From DATEOR01 sp035273885 (lineage in GTDB: Bacteria; Actinomycetota; Thermoleophilia; Gaiellales; Gaiellaceae), in assembly GCA_035273885.1 (NCBI GenBank), contig DATEOR010000115.1, positions 1 to 5,893 of the forward strand: DNA of 5,893 nt, written 5' to 3'. Position 1 is the stretch's first letter. Every line of letters begins with the position of its first letter. Both the position numbers and the translations under genes were made by a program. The notes under the pieces are model-generated. The model was not told where the DNA came from and made no database searches. It saw nothing but the letters and a program-made list of their open reading frames with translations. Below, piece after piece: positions 1 to 5,184 of this stretch.

Positions 1-579
1 GTGACAACTGAACCTCAGGTCGGCGCGCTCTCGGAGGAGAACCGCCGCGCCTCGACGGCGATCACGCTCGCGGCGGCGGCGCTGCTCCTCCTCGGCACGC
101 TCGTCTTCCTCCTCGAGTCGGACTCGTGGTATGTCGCCTTCAAGGCTGTCCACGTGGTGGCGGCAGTGCTCTGGGTCGGAGGAGGAACGCTGCTCGCAGC
201 GTTGGTGATAACGGCCGAGCGCGATCCGGATCCGGCACGACTCCTCGGAGTCGCACGCCAGGCCGAATGGGCCGCGCGGATCTTCATTCCGGCCTCGTTC
301 ACCGTCCTCGCAATGGGGATCGCGATGACGATCAACGGCGATCTCGACTGGGGACAGTTCTGGCTCGTCTTCGGCCTGATCGCCTGGGGGATCTCGACCG
401 CGATCGGCATCGGATTCCTGACGCCGAGGATCAAGCAGCTGAACGAGCTCATCCAGGAGCGCGGCGAGCGGGATCCTCTGGTGCAGGCCGCCGTTCAGCC
501 CATACTCCTGGCGGCACGGATCGACATCGCACTGCTGCTCCTCATCGTCATCGACATGACGGTGAAGCCGTCGTTCTAG
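1..579 (+). CDS. DUF2269-like five-helix integral membrane protein
   Basis: This 192-residue protein is almost entirely hydrophobic. Likely membrane helices lie near residues 18-38, 45-70, 94-110, 119-140 and 167-187. The second helix carries the pattern KAVHVVAAVLWVGGG, with His51, Trp58 and a glycine cluster; this His/Trp/Gly signature is what I associate with DUF2269 and related CopD-like membrane proteins. No biochemical function is established for DUF2269, so none is assigned. A charged loop sits at residues 142-160. The GTG start is the first base of the window, so a start further upstream cannot be excluded, although the hydrophilic N-terminus (MTTEPQVGALSEENRR) looks like a natural beginning. 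Twenty-one bases downstream begins a second small membrane protein on the same strand, and the two may be co-transcribed. Family assignment is from memory of the motif and is moderately sure; membrane location is near certain. Confidence 0.75.
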   Translation: MTTEPQVGALSEENRRASTAITLAAAALLLLGTLVFLLESDSWYVAFKAVHVVAAVLWVGGGTLLAALVITAERDPDPARLLGVARQAEWAARIFIPASFTVLAMGIAMTINGDLDWGQFWLVFGLIAWGISTAIGIGFLTPRIKQLNELIQERGERDPLVQAAVQPILLAARIDIALLLLIVIDMTVKPSF

Positions 580-588
580 GGCGGGGTT

Positions 589-592
589 AGGA
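589..592 (+). promoter_or_regulatory. Ribosome binding site for the 85-residue membrane protein
   Basis: AGGA lies 8 bases before the GTG at 601 and supports that start over the later in-frame ATG at 682. It sits in the loop of a possible 5-bp GC stem (581-585 with 594-598). Confidence 0.5.
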
Positions 593-600
593 TCCCGCGG

Positions 601-858
601 GTGACGATCGACGAGGGGAACGGCACAGAGCGGCCGGTAGCGGAGACCGAGGCCGAGCGCCGCGTGGGCTTCCGCGACCGCATGACGATGTTCCAGTCGT
701 CGTTCAGCCGCTTCGTCGCGACCGGCGGGATCATCGGGATCGGAACGGGCCTCGCCGCGATTTTGGGCTCCCAGGACGTCGAGGCGTGGATCATCGGCAT
801 CGTCGTGTCCGGGCTGAGCGTGATCCTCGCCGCGATCGCCTGGTCGGCGCGGGGCTAG
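601..858 (+). CDS. Small hypothetical two-helix membrane protein
   Basis: This 85-residue protein is not one I recognise. Residues 1-36 are hydrophilic and rich in Glu and Arg. They are followed by a Gly/Ile-rich segment (about 41-58) and a clear hydrophobic helix (about 62-81), giving one or two membrane passes and a short cytosolic N-terminal tail. The GTG start is supported by AGGA 8 bases upstream. It lies 21 bases after the DUF2269-like gene on the same strand, suggesting a two-gene unit of membrane proteins. Its TAG stop is only 3 bases from the stop of the convergent glutaredoxin gene. Codon use matches the neighbours, with GC at most third positions, so it looks like a real gene. Function is unknown. 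Confidence 0.65.
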   Translation: MTIDEGNGTERPVAETEAERRVGFRDRMTMFQSSFSRFVATGGIIGIGTGLAAILGSQDVEAWIIGIVVSGLSVILAAIAWSARG

Positions 859-867
859 CGGCTAGCC
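853..867. terminator. Stem-loop holding both convergent stop codons
   Basis: GGCTAG (853-858) and CTAGCC (862-867) form a perfect 6-bp inverted repeat around a CGG loop. The left arm contains the TAG stop of the plus-strand 85-residue gene, and the right arm contains the TAG stop of the minus-strand glutaredoxin gene. There is no T-run on either side, so it is not a classical Rho-independent terminator. It could be a weak bidirectional terminator or simply the by-product of two adjacent CTAG stops. Confidence 0.3.
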
Positions 868-1254
868 GACGAGCTTGAAGGGGTCCTGCCGGTCGGTCAA
901 GGCGACCGTCCGCTCCTCCCCGCCGTCTCGCCACGAGTCCCCGAGCTTCTCGTTCAGCTTCGCCTCGAGCTGGCCCGTGGCCGCGAGCTCCTGGACGATG
1001 TCTGCGCCGCCGATCAGCTCGCCGCCGACGAAGACCTGCGGGATCGTCGGCCAGCTGGAGAGTTCCGAGAGCTCCTGGCGGATCGCCGGGTCGGGGAGCA
1101 CGTCGACGGCCGTGAAGGAGGCGCCGACGGAGCGCAGCGCCTGGAGCGCGCGCTCGGAGTTCCCGCACATGCACTGCTCGTGCGTTCCCTTGATGAATGC
1201 GACCACCGGCTCGGTGTCGATGGTCTGCTGGATCCTGTAGCTCAGGTCGCTCAT
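862..1254 (-). CDS. grxD: Grx4-family monothiol glutaredoxin with variant active site
   Basis: This 130-residue protein belongs to the monothiol (CGFS-type) glutaredoxins, which bind a [2Fe-2S] cluster with a thiol cofactor and pass clusters to BolA partners and apo-proteins in the cytosol. The fold markers are all present: VVAFIKGT (residues 17-24, with Lys22 for the cofactor), the active site, WPTIPQVFVGGE (68-79, cis-Pro at 72) and IGGADI (81-86, with Asp85). The active site is unusual: it reads Cys28-Met-Cys30-Gly-Asn-Ser33 where the family has CGFS, so Phe becomes Asn and a second cysteine sits two residues before the catalytic one. About 25 residues follow the usual end of the fold, including RTVALTDRQDPFKLVG. 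The start at 1254 gives the classic N-terminus and has AGGAG upstream; the frame stays open to 1551, but that part lies across bolA and is not used. bolA lies 53 bases upstream. The family is certain; whether it functions normally is less so. Confidence 0.93.
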   Translation of the reverse strand: MSDLSYRIQQTIDTEPVVAFIKGTHEQCMCGNSERALQALRSVGASFTAVDVLPDPAIRQELSELSSWPTIPQVFVGGELIGGADIVQELAATGQLEAKLNEKLGDSWRDGGEERTVALTDRQDPFKLVG

Positions 1255-1258
1255 GAAT

Positions 1259-1263
1259 CTCCT
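1259..1263 (-). promoter_or_regulatory. Ribosome binding site of the glutaredoxin gene
   Basis: AGGAG on the minus strand lies 4 bases before the ATG at 1254. It decides this start over the upstream in-frame candidates that run through bolA. Confidence 0.6.
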
Positions 1264-1292
1264 CGCGTCGTGATTCCTCAACACTACATTCG

Positions 1293-1312
1293 CCCGAAGA
1301 CCAGGCTTCAGG
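1293..1312 (-). other. Possible stem-loop at the end of bolA
   Basis: On the minus strand CCTGAAG (1312-1306) can pair with CTTCGGG (1299-1293) around a 6-base loop, a 7-bp stem with one G-U pair. The bolA stop codon is in the 5' arm. No T-run follows, so it is a weak candidate for attenuation or RNA processing between bolA and the glutaredoxin gene. The remaining bases to the grx start hold a TAGTGT that resembles a -10 box but has no clear -35 partner. Confidence 0.25.
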
Positions 1313-1532
1313 TCTGAGTGGTGATGCGAAGCTCGTGAATCGTGCCGTCGGCGAGCGGCTCGGCGAGCGCGTCGTACACCAGCCGGTGCTGGTCCACGAG
1401 CGAAAGCCCCGCGAAACGCTGGCTGACCACGGTGACGTGGAAGTGGTCGCCCCCGCCCGTGCGGTCGACGACCTCGACATCGCTGGCATCGGGAAACGCG
1501 CCTTCGAGCAGTGACTGGAGCCGCTCGCTCAC
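1308..1532 (-). CDS. bolA: BolA family protein, partner of monothiol glutaredoxin
   Basis: This 74-residue protein matches the full length of a short BolA domain. It begins MSERLQSLLEGAFP, typical of the family's first helix, followed by the strand VEVVD, a Gly-rich loop (residues 26-29), HFHVTVVS (30-37), and the conserved HRLVYDAL segment (49-56) ending in the strand IHELRI. BolA proteins form heterodimers with CGFS-type glutaredoxins that hold or transfer [2Fe-2S] clusters, using an invariant histidine and a second ligand in the variable loop. Here His49 fits the invariant position, and His30 (or His32) is a candidate loop ligand; there are no cysteines. The start is GTG at 1532 with no strong ribosome site. 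The glutaredoxin gene follows 53 bases downstream on the same strand, the expected partner. The family call is very secure; the exact physiological role is inferred from the family. Confidence 0.93.
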   Translation of the reverse strand: MSERLQSLLEGAFPDASDVEVVDRTGGGDHFHVTVVSQRFAGLSLVDQHRLVYDALAEPLADGTIHELRITTQT

Positions 1533-1563
1533 GGCCCGAAGATAGCAACATGCGCCGGCGGCG

Positions 1564-1731
1564 CTAGTGGATGTGCAGGTCGATCCCGATGAGGATCAGC
1601 GGCCAGAGGACCACGGCGAGGACCGCGGAGAGAAAGCGCTTCAGCGTGTCGATGTTCTCGAAGTAGTCGTGCGTGGCCGCGACGATCGCGCCCACGACGA
1701 GATAGATGAGGCCCACCGCAGAAATGCGCAT
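1564..1731 (-). CDS. 55-residue two-helix membrane protein, unrecognised
   Basis: This small open frame translates as a well-formed membrane hairpin. It has a hydrophobic helix at residues 4-20 (AVGLIYLVVGAIVAAT), a short charged turn with HDYFENIDTLKR (21-32), and a second helix around 34-50 (FLSAVLAVVLWPLILIGI), ending DLHIH. The pattern of hydrophobic and charged stretches and strong GC third-position bias argue for real coding. It fills a gap of 237 bases between bolA and the 201-residue gene that otherwise holds nothing. The start ATG at 1731 has only a weak GGGA upstream; an ATG at 1739 is out of frame. It lies 31 bases before bolA and 38 bases after the upstream gene, so it is probably co-transcribed with them. 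I have a loose memory of similar short hypothetical proteins in actinobacteria but cannot confirm it. Function is unknown. Confidence 0.75.
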   Translation of the reverse strand: MRISAVGLIYLVVGAIVAATHDYFENIDTLKRFLSAVLAVVLWPLILIGIDLHIH

Positions 1732-1769
1732 GGCGCCATCGTTCCCAGAGGCTGGAATCGAGAAACGAA

Positions 1770-2375
1770 CTAGCTGAAGACGGACGACAGCGTGATGTCG
1801 CAGCCGTAGGCGCCGAGCTCGGCGAGGACGTCCGTCTCATCGAGCGCGATCTCGGTCAAGCGGTCGTTCAGCGCGTAGAACGTCTTCATGTCGCGCTGCT
1901 CGAGGGCGCGCTGCATGGAAACGAAGTAGCGCTCCTCCCTGGCGAAGAGCGCCCTGAGGCGGGCGACGCCCTTCTGGTAGCCGTCGGGGGCGGCGATGGC
2001 GAGGAAGCGGTCGTTCAGCTCCGCGTTCACCTTCTTCAGGCGTGAGAAGAGCTCGAGCACGCCTGCGGTCGTCGCTGTGTCGCCCTGCGCGAGCACGGCC
2101 TGCACCTGGGACTTCGACTCGCGGCAGAGCGCGTTCGTCTTCTTCACCCAGAGCTTCTGGGCGGACGTCAGCTTCGGCGCTCTCGCCGGGGTCGGCGGCT
2201 TGCGAGCCTGGGGCCTGTCCTTGCTCTCCGGCTTCGAATGGCTGACCTTCACCGCAGGCGGCGGCGTCGGCGCAGGTGGAAGCGGGTCCCAGGCGCCGAT
2301 CGCATTTCCGCCGTACATGATCGCGCCCGCGAAGAGTGCGATCAGGGCGGCGACATAGAGGAGAATCCTCAACAT
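1770..2375 (-). CDS. Membrane-anchored exported helical protein with two cysteines
   Basis: This 201-residue protein is of unknown family. An N-terminal membrane anchor (residues 4-22, preceded by a positive MLR) is followed by a linker rich in Pro, Lys and Ala (31-69) and then a predicted all-helical domain (70-201). No lipobox or obvious signal peptidase site is visible, so it most likely stays anchored with its C-terminal domain outside the membrane. The domain has exactly two cysteines, Cys84 (NALCRESK) and Cys192 (YGCDI), one at each end, which suggests a disulfide pinning its first and last helices. The ATG at 2375 has AAAGG 8 bases upstream (2388-2384). It follows dipZ by 60 bases on the same strand, so a thiol-disulfide link to DipZ is possible but only inferred. 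Its anchor-linker-domain layout is typical of small extracytoplasmic actinobacterial proteins. Confidence 0.8.
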   Translation of the reverse strand: MLRILLYVAALIALFAGAIMYGGNAIGAWDPLPPAPTPPPAVKVSHSKPESKDRPQARKPPTPARAPKLTSAQKLWVKKTNALCRESKSQVQAVLAQGDTATTAGVLELFSRLKKVNAELNDRFLAIAAPDGYQKGVARLRALFAREERYFVSMQRALEQRDMKTFYALNDRLTEIALDETDVLAELGAYGCDITLSSVFS

Positions 2376-2411
2376 CTCGCGTGCCTTTAGTGAGCTTCGG
2401 CGCGAGTGCCT

Positions 2412-2441
2412 GGCTGGGCCTCCCCCGAACGGGGGTTAGCC
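2412..2441 (-). terminator. GC-rich hairpin at the dipZ stop
   Basis: CCCCC (2422-2426) and GGGGG (2431-2435) form a perfect 5-bp stem with a 4-base loop, directly after the TAA stop of dipZ. GGCT (2412-2415) and AGCC (2438-2441) can extend it across an uneven internal loop. No T-run follows on the minus strand, so it is not a textbook intrinsic terminator. It may reduce read-through into the 201-residue gene or stabilise the dipZ transcript end. Confidence 0.35.
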
Positions 2442-4076
2442 GAACGTGAAGGCGTAGGCCTCGACTCCGGGCGAGAAGGAAAGGTCGAGCGAGTGGTCGG
2501 CCGCCGGCCCCGGAAGCGCGGCGAGCGTATAGAGCCGGTCGCCCGTGACGGTCACGGTTTTCACGGGCTTGCCGTCGATCGCGACTCGTACCGAGCCGTC
2601 AGCATCGCCCTTGCCGAGGACGAGATAGACGTGGCGGGCGTGGTAGGAGAGACGAAGCCGGGCTCCGTCCCCTGCGACGATCCGCTCCCGGCCGACCGTC
2701 CAGCGGCCCCCGTAGGCGACCGCGTTCTGGGGCACGACCTTCGGGATCTCATAGGTGGCCTCGCGCCCCTCGACGACGGGCGAGCCCACGAGGCTCGAGA
2801 GGCGGTCGGTCCCGAGGTAGGTCTCCGGCGTCAAAGCCTCGGTCGGCGTCTGCTCGGTGATGGAGCCCGACACCGGCGCGGGCAGGTTCTTCTCGGCGAG
2901 CAGCGTGCGGATGACCTTCTCCGTCTCTTCGTAGTCGCCCTCGCCGAAGTGCGCGTAGCGCACGTGGCCCTGGCGGTCGACGTAGTACTCCGCCGGCCAG
3001 TAGCGGTTGCCCCAGGCGGTCCAGGTGCCGTAGTCGTTGTCCAGGGCGACCGGGTAGTCGATCCCGAAGGAGCGCACGGCCTTCTCCACGTTGCCCGGGA
3101 CGTGCTCGAACGCGAACTCGGGTGTGTGCACGCCGACGACGACGAGCCCCGCATCGCGGTAGGTCTCGTACCAGCGCTTCACGTAGGGCAGCGTGCGGAT
3201 GCAGTTGACGCACGAGTAGGTCCAGAAGTCGATCAGGACGACCTTCCCGCGGAGCGACGCGAGCGAGAGCGGCTGTGAGTTCAGCCACTGCGAGATCCCA
3301 CGGAAGCCGGGGGCCTGGCCGTAGTCCTGCAGCTGGCCTCCCTGGAAATGGCTCTCGCCCGCCACGAGCGAGTCGATGCGGTCCTGGGCGGCTGCGCTCT
3401 CCTCGAGGCCCTGCAACGCCTTCGTGTAGCCGGGGACGTGGGAGGCGAGCTTCACGTCGAGGCCCAGAGCCATCACGATCGCGACCGCCACGACCACCCC
3501 GCCGAGCGCGCGGCGGATCAGCGGCGCCCGTGACTGCATCGCACGCAGGTTCATTCCCCGCTGCGCCGCGATGGCGATGAGAAGCAGGACGACCCCCGCG
3601 CCGAGCGCGTACGAGAGCGTGACGAGGACGCTTTCGACGGAGAAGCGTTGCGTCGAGGCGAGCACGGCGACGGCCGCGATCACGGGCCCGGCACAGGGCG
3701 TGAAGAGGAGCCCCAGGCTGACGCCGAGCAGGAACCCACCCCCCATTCCGCCCGGGTTGCGGCGGCCGAGCGCCTGGAAGGGCCTCTCGACGAGCGCGCC
3801 GAGCCTGGGCCAGAGCAGCGAGAGCCCGACGAGCATGACGGTGCCGATAGCGATGTTGCGAAGGAGGTCGTCGGGCAGCCCCAGCGCCGAAAGCAACGCC
3901 GTCGCGACCAGGGTGAAGAGCGTGAAGCTCCAGACGAGCCCCGCGACGATCGCATAGGGCCGCCGTCTGTCGCCAGTCGCACCGCCCGCGAAGACGATGG
4001 GCAACACGGGCAGCACACAGGGCGAGATCGCCGTGACGATGCCCGCGACGAAGGCGACTCCGATGAGCAGGCCCAC
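2436..4076 (-). CDS. dipZ: DipZ-type CcdA-thioredoxin fusion, transmembrane thiol reductant carrier
   Basis: This 546-residue protein carries reducing power from cytoplasmic thioredoxin across the membrane to an extracytoplasmic thiol domain. The first ~207 residues form a six-helix CcdA/DsbD-like channel with its two redox cysteines in SPCVLPVLP (Cys20) and TPCAGP (Cys128). A linker leads to a TlpA/thioredoxin-like domain (about 255-395) with active site WTYSCVNC (Cys289, Cys292), then VGVHTPEFAFEHVPGNV and NRYWPAEYYVD. The C-terminal ~130 residues form a beta-rich domain ending YAFTFG. This order and these phrases closely match mycobacterial DipZ. The only four cysteines are the expected redox pairs. 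The frame is open to 4304, but that part overlaps the kinase gene and looks like its shadow; the GTG at 4076 starts just before the first helix, as expected, and is the only plausible start codon there. Its ribosome site is weak. It follows the kinase stop by 34 bases, suggesting one operon. Confidence 0.93.
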   Translation of the reverse strand: MGLLIGVAFVAGIVTAISPCVLPVLPIVFAGGATGDRRRPYAIVAGLVWSFTLFTLVATALLSALGLPDDLLRNIAIGTVMLVGLSLLWPRLGALVERPFQALGRRNPGGMGGGFLLGVSLGLLFTPCAGPVIAAVAVLASTQRFSVESVLVTLSYALGAGVVLLLIAIAAQRGMNLRAMQSRAPLIRRALGGVVVAVAIVMALGLDVKLASHVPGYTKALQGLEESAAAQDRIDSLVAGESHFQGGQLQDYGQAPGFRGISQWLNSQPLSLASLRGKVVLIDFWTYSCVNCIRTLPYVKRWYETYRDAGLVVVGVHTPEFAFEHVPGNVEKAVRSFGIDYPVALDNDYGTWTAWGNRYWPAEYYVDRQGHVRYAHFGEGDYEETEKVIRTLLAEKNLPAPVSGSITEQTPTEALTPETYLGTDRLSSLVGSPVVEGREATYEIPKVVPQNAVAYGGRWTVGRERIVAGDGARLRLSYHARHVYLVLGKGDADGSVRVAIDGKPVKTVTVTGDRLYTLAALPGPAADHSLDLSFSPGVEAYAFTFG

Positions 4077-4106
4077 GACCTGATCGTAGACCCGAGATCT
4101 GAACGC

Positions 4107-4112
4107 TTCCTT
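4107..4112 (-). promoter_or_regulatory. AAGGAA overlapping the kinase stop, possible dipZ ribosome site
   Basis: AAGGAA overlaps the TAA stop of the kinase gene. It is about 30 bases from the GTG start chosen for dipZ, too far for a normal ribosome site, and no usual start codon lies at the right spacing in the dipZ frame. It may help coupled re-initiation, or may be chance. Confidence 0.25.
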
Positions 4113-5184
4113 ACGCGCGCGGGAGCGTGAAAGCCACGCGAGCCCCGCCCTCCGGGCGGTTCTCGGCCCAGATGTGGCCGCCCTGGGCTTCGACGAGGCC
4201 GCGGGCGATCGCAAGTCCGAGCCCCGCCCCGCTTCGCGGCACTGCCCGCGCGGAATCGCCTTGCCAGAAGCGTTCGAACATGCGCCGCTCCGCCCCGGCC
4301 CCAAGACCCTCGCCGTTGTCCTCGACCGCGATCGTCACCTCGCGGTCCCCCGCGCGGACGACGACCGCGACGGTTCCGTCGGACGGCGTGTGCCGGAGGG
4401 CGTTCGTGAGCAGGTTCTGCAGGACGCGCTGAACCTGATCGGGGGCGGCCTGCACCGCCGGGAGGTTGCCGTCGAGACGGGCGTAGAGATCGACGTGCCT
4501 GGCCCTGGCTTCGGCCTCGAGGCCGCGCATGCACGTCCGTACGAGGTCGGGCACCTGAGCTTGCTCGAGCTCGAGCGTGAGCGCGCCGGAGTCGATCTGG
4601 GCGAGTTCGAAGAGATCGTCGACGAGCCGTCCGAGGGTGCGAACTTGCTCACGCATGGCCGGGAGGTAGTGCTCCGCGGGGACGACTCCGTCCTCGACTG
4701 CCTCGAGCATCGCCTGTAGCGAAGCGAGCGGCGTTCGCAGGTCGTGGCTCGCCCACGCGATCAGCTGTCGTCGTGCGTCGAAGAGCTCCTCGAGCTTACG
4801 GGCCATCTCGTCGAACGCAAGTCCGACCTCGACGAGCTCGTCTGGTCCTGCGCCCGCCGCGATCGGCGTGAAGTCGCCGCCCGCGAGCGCCGAGGAGGCG
4901 GCACGGAGGCGGTCGAGCGGAATCGTGATCGAGCGGGTGACGAGGAGCGCAGCGCCCACGGCCACGAGCGAGGACGCGCCCGCGACGGCCAGCACGACGA
5001 CGTCGGCTCCCATGTGGAACATCGCCACGCCCGAGAGCAACACGGCCGCTAGCGGGAGGACGACGCACAGGAGCGCGAGCCCGAGCAGGCGAGCATGGAC
5101 GGTACGGAGCCGCGAAACGCCGAGGGCTATGAGCGCACCCGATGCGAAGGTCGCCGTGGCCACGACGAGCGCGAGTTCGATCAC
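4111..5184 (-). CDS. Sensor histidine kinase with minimal extracytoplasmic sensor
   Basis: This 357-residue protein is a complete HAMP-type sensor kinase that would phosphorylate the regulator encoded just upstream. Three hydrophobic segments (about 3-22, 33-53, 62-82) are joined by loops of only 8-10 residues, so there is no periplasmic sensing domain. A HAMP region (about 84-136) follows, then HisKA with SHDLRTPL and phospho-acceptor His147. The HATPase domain shows the N box (NLLTNALRHT, 257-266), G1 (DNGEG, 289-293), F box (FERFW, 303-307) and G2 (GAGLGLAI, 319-326), all intact. The GTG start overlaps the regulator's TGA stop by 4 bases (GTGA), implying translational coupling. Cysteines occur at 40, inside the second membrane segment, and at 218. 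The signal sensed is unknown; the short loops suggest detection within or at the membrane. dipZ follows by 34 bases, so a redox or cell-envelope signal is a reasonable guess only. Confidence 0.93.
   Translation of the reverse strand: MIELALVVATATFASGALIALGVSRLRTVHARLLGLALLCVVLPLAAVLLSGVAMFHMGADVVVLAVAGASSLVAVGAALLVTRSITIPLDRLRAASSALAGGDFTPIAAGAGPDELVEVGLAFDEMARKLEELFDARRQLIAWASHDLRTPLASLQAMLEAVEDGVVPAEHYLPAMREQVRTLGRLVDDLFELAQIDSGALTLELEQAQVPDLVRTCMRGLEAEARARHVDLYARLDGNLPAVQAAPDQVQRVLQNLLTNALRHTPSDGTVAVVVRAGDREVTIAVEDNGEGLGAGAERRMFERFWQGDSARAVPRSGAGLGLAIARGLVEAQGGHIWAENRPEGGARVAFTLPRA

Noticed and set aside
1255..1551. N-terminal extension of the glutaredoxin of about 99 residues
   Set aside because: It lies across bolA in another frame and is Arg-rich low-complexity sequence. 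The ATG at 1254 has a ribosome site and gives the normal Grx start.
1567..1773. Plus-strand open frame of 68 residues opposite the 55-residue membrane protein
   Set aside because: It is rich in Asp, Glu, Arg and His, the usual antisense image of a hydrophobic protein. The minus-strand reading gives a well-formed membrane hairpin instead.
1529..1840. Minus-strand open frame of 103 residues
   Set aside because: It overlaps the 55-residue membrane protein and the end of the 201-residue gene. Its translation is Arg/Ser/His-rich with no helix or domain pattern, so it is a shadow.
2406..3278. Long plus-strand open frame of 290 residues opposite dipZ
   Set aside because: It is antisense to the well-conserved DipZ thioredoxin and C-terminal domains. 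Its translation is rich in Arg, Asp, Gly and Val with no recognisable motif, as expected for a GC-rich shadow frame.
4077..4304. N-terminal extension of dipZ of about 76 residues
   Set aside because: It overlaps the ATP-binding end of the histidine kinase, which is clearly real in another frame. The extension is Arg/Ser/Ala-rich and lacks motifs, and DipZ proteins begin their first helix where the GTG at 4076 lies.
3680..4534. Minus-strand open frame of 284 residues spanning the kinase-dipZ junction
   Set aside because: It overlaps the kinase and DipZ in a different frame and is dominated by Arg, Ser, Gly and Pro, typical of an off-frame reading of GC-rich genes.
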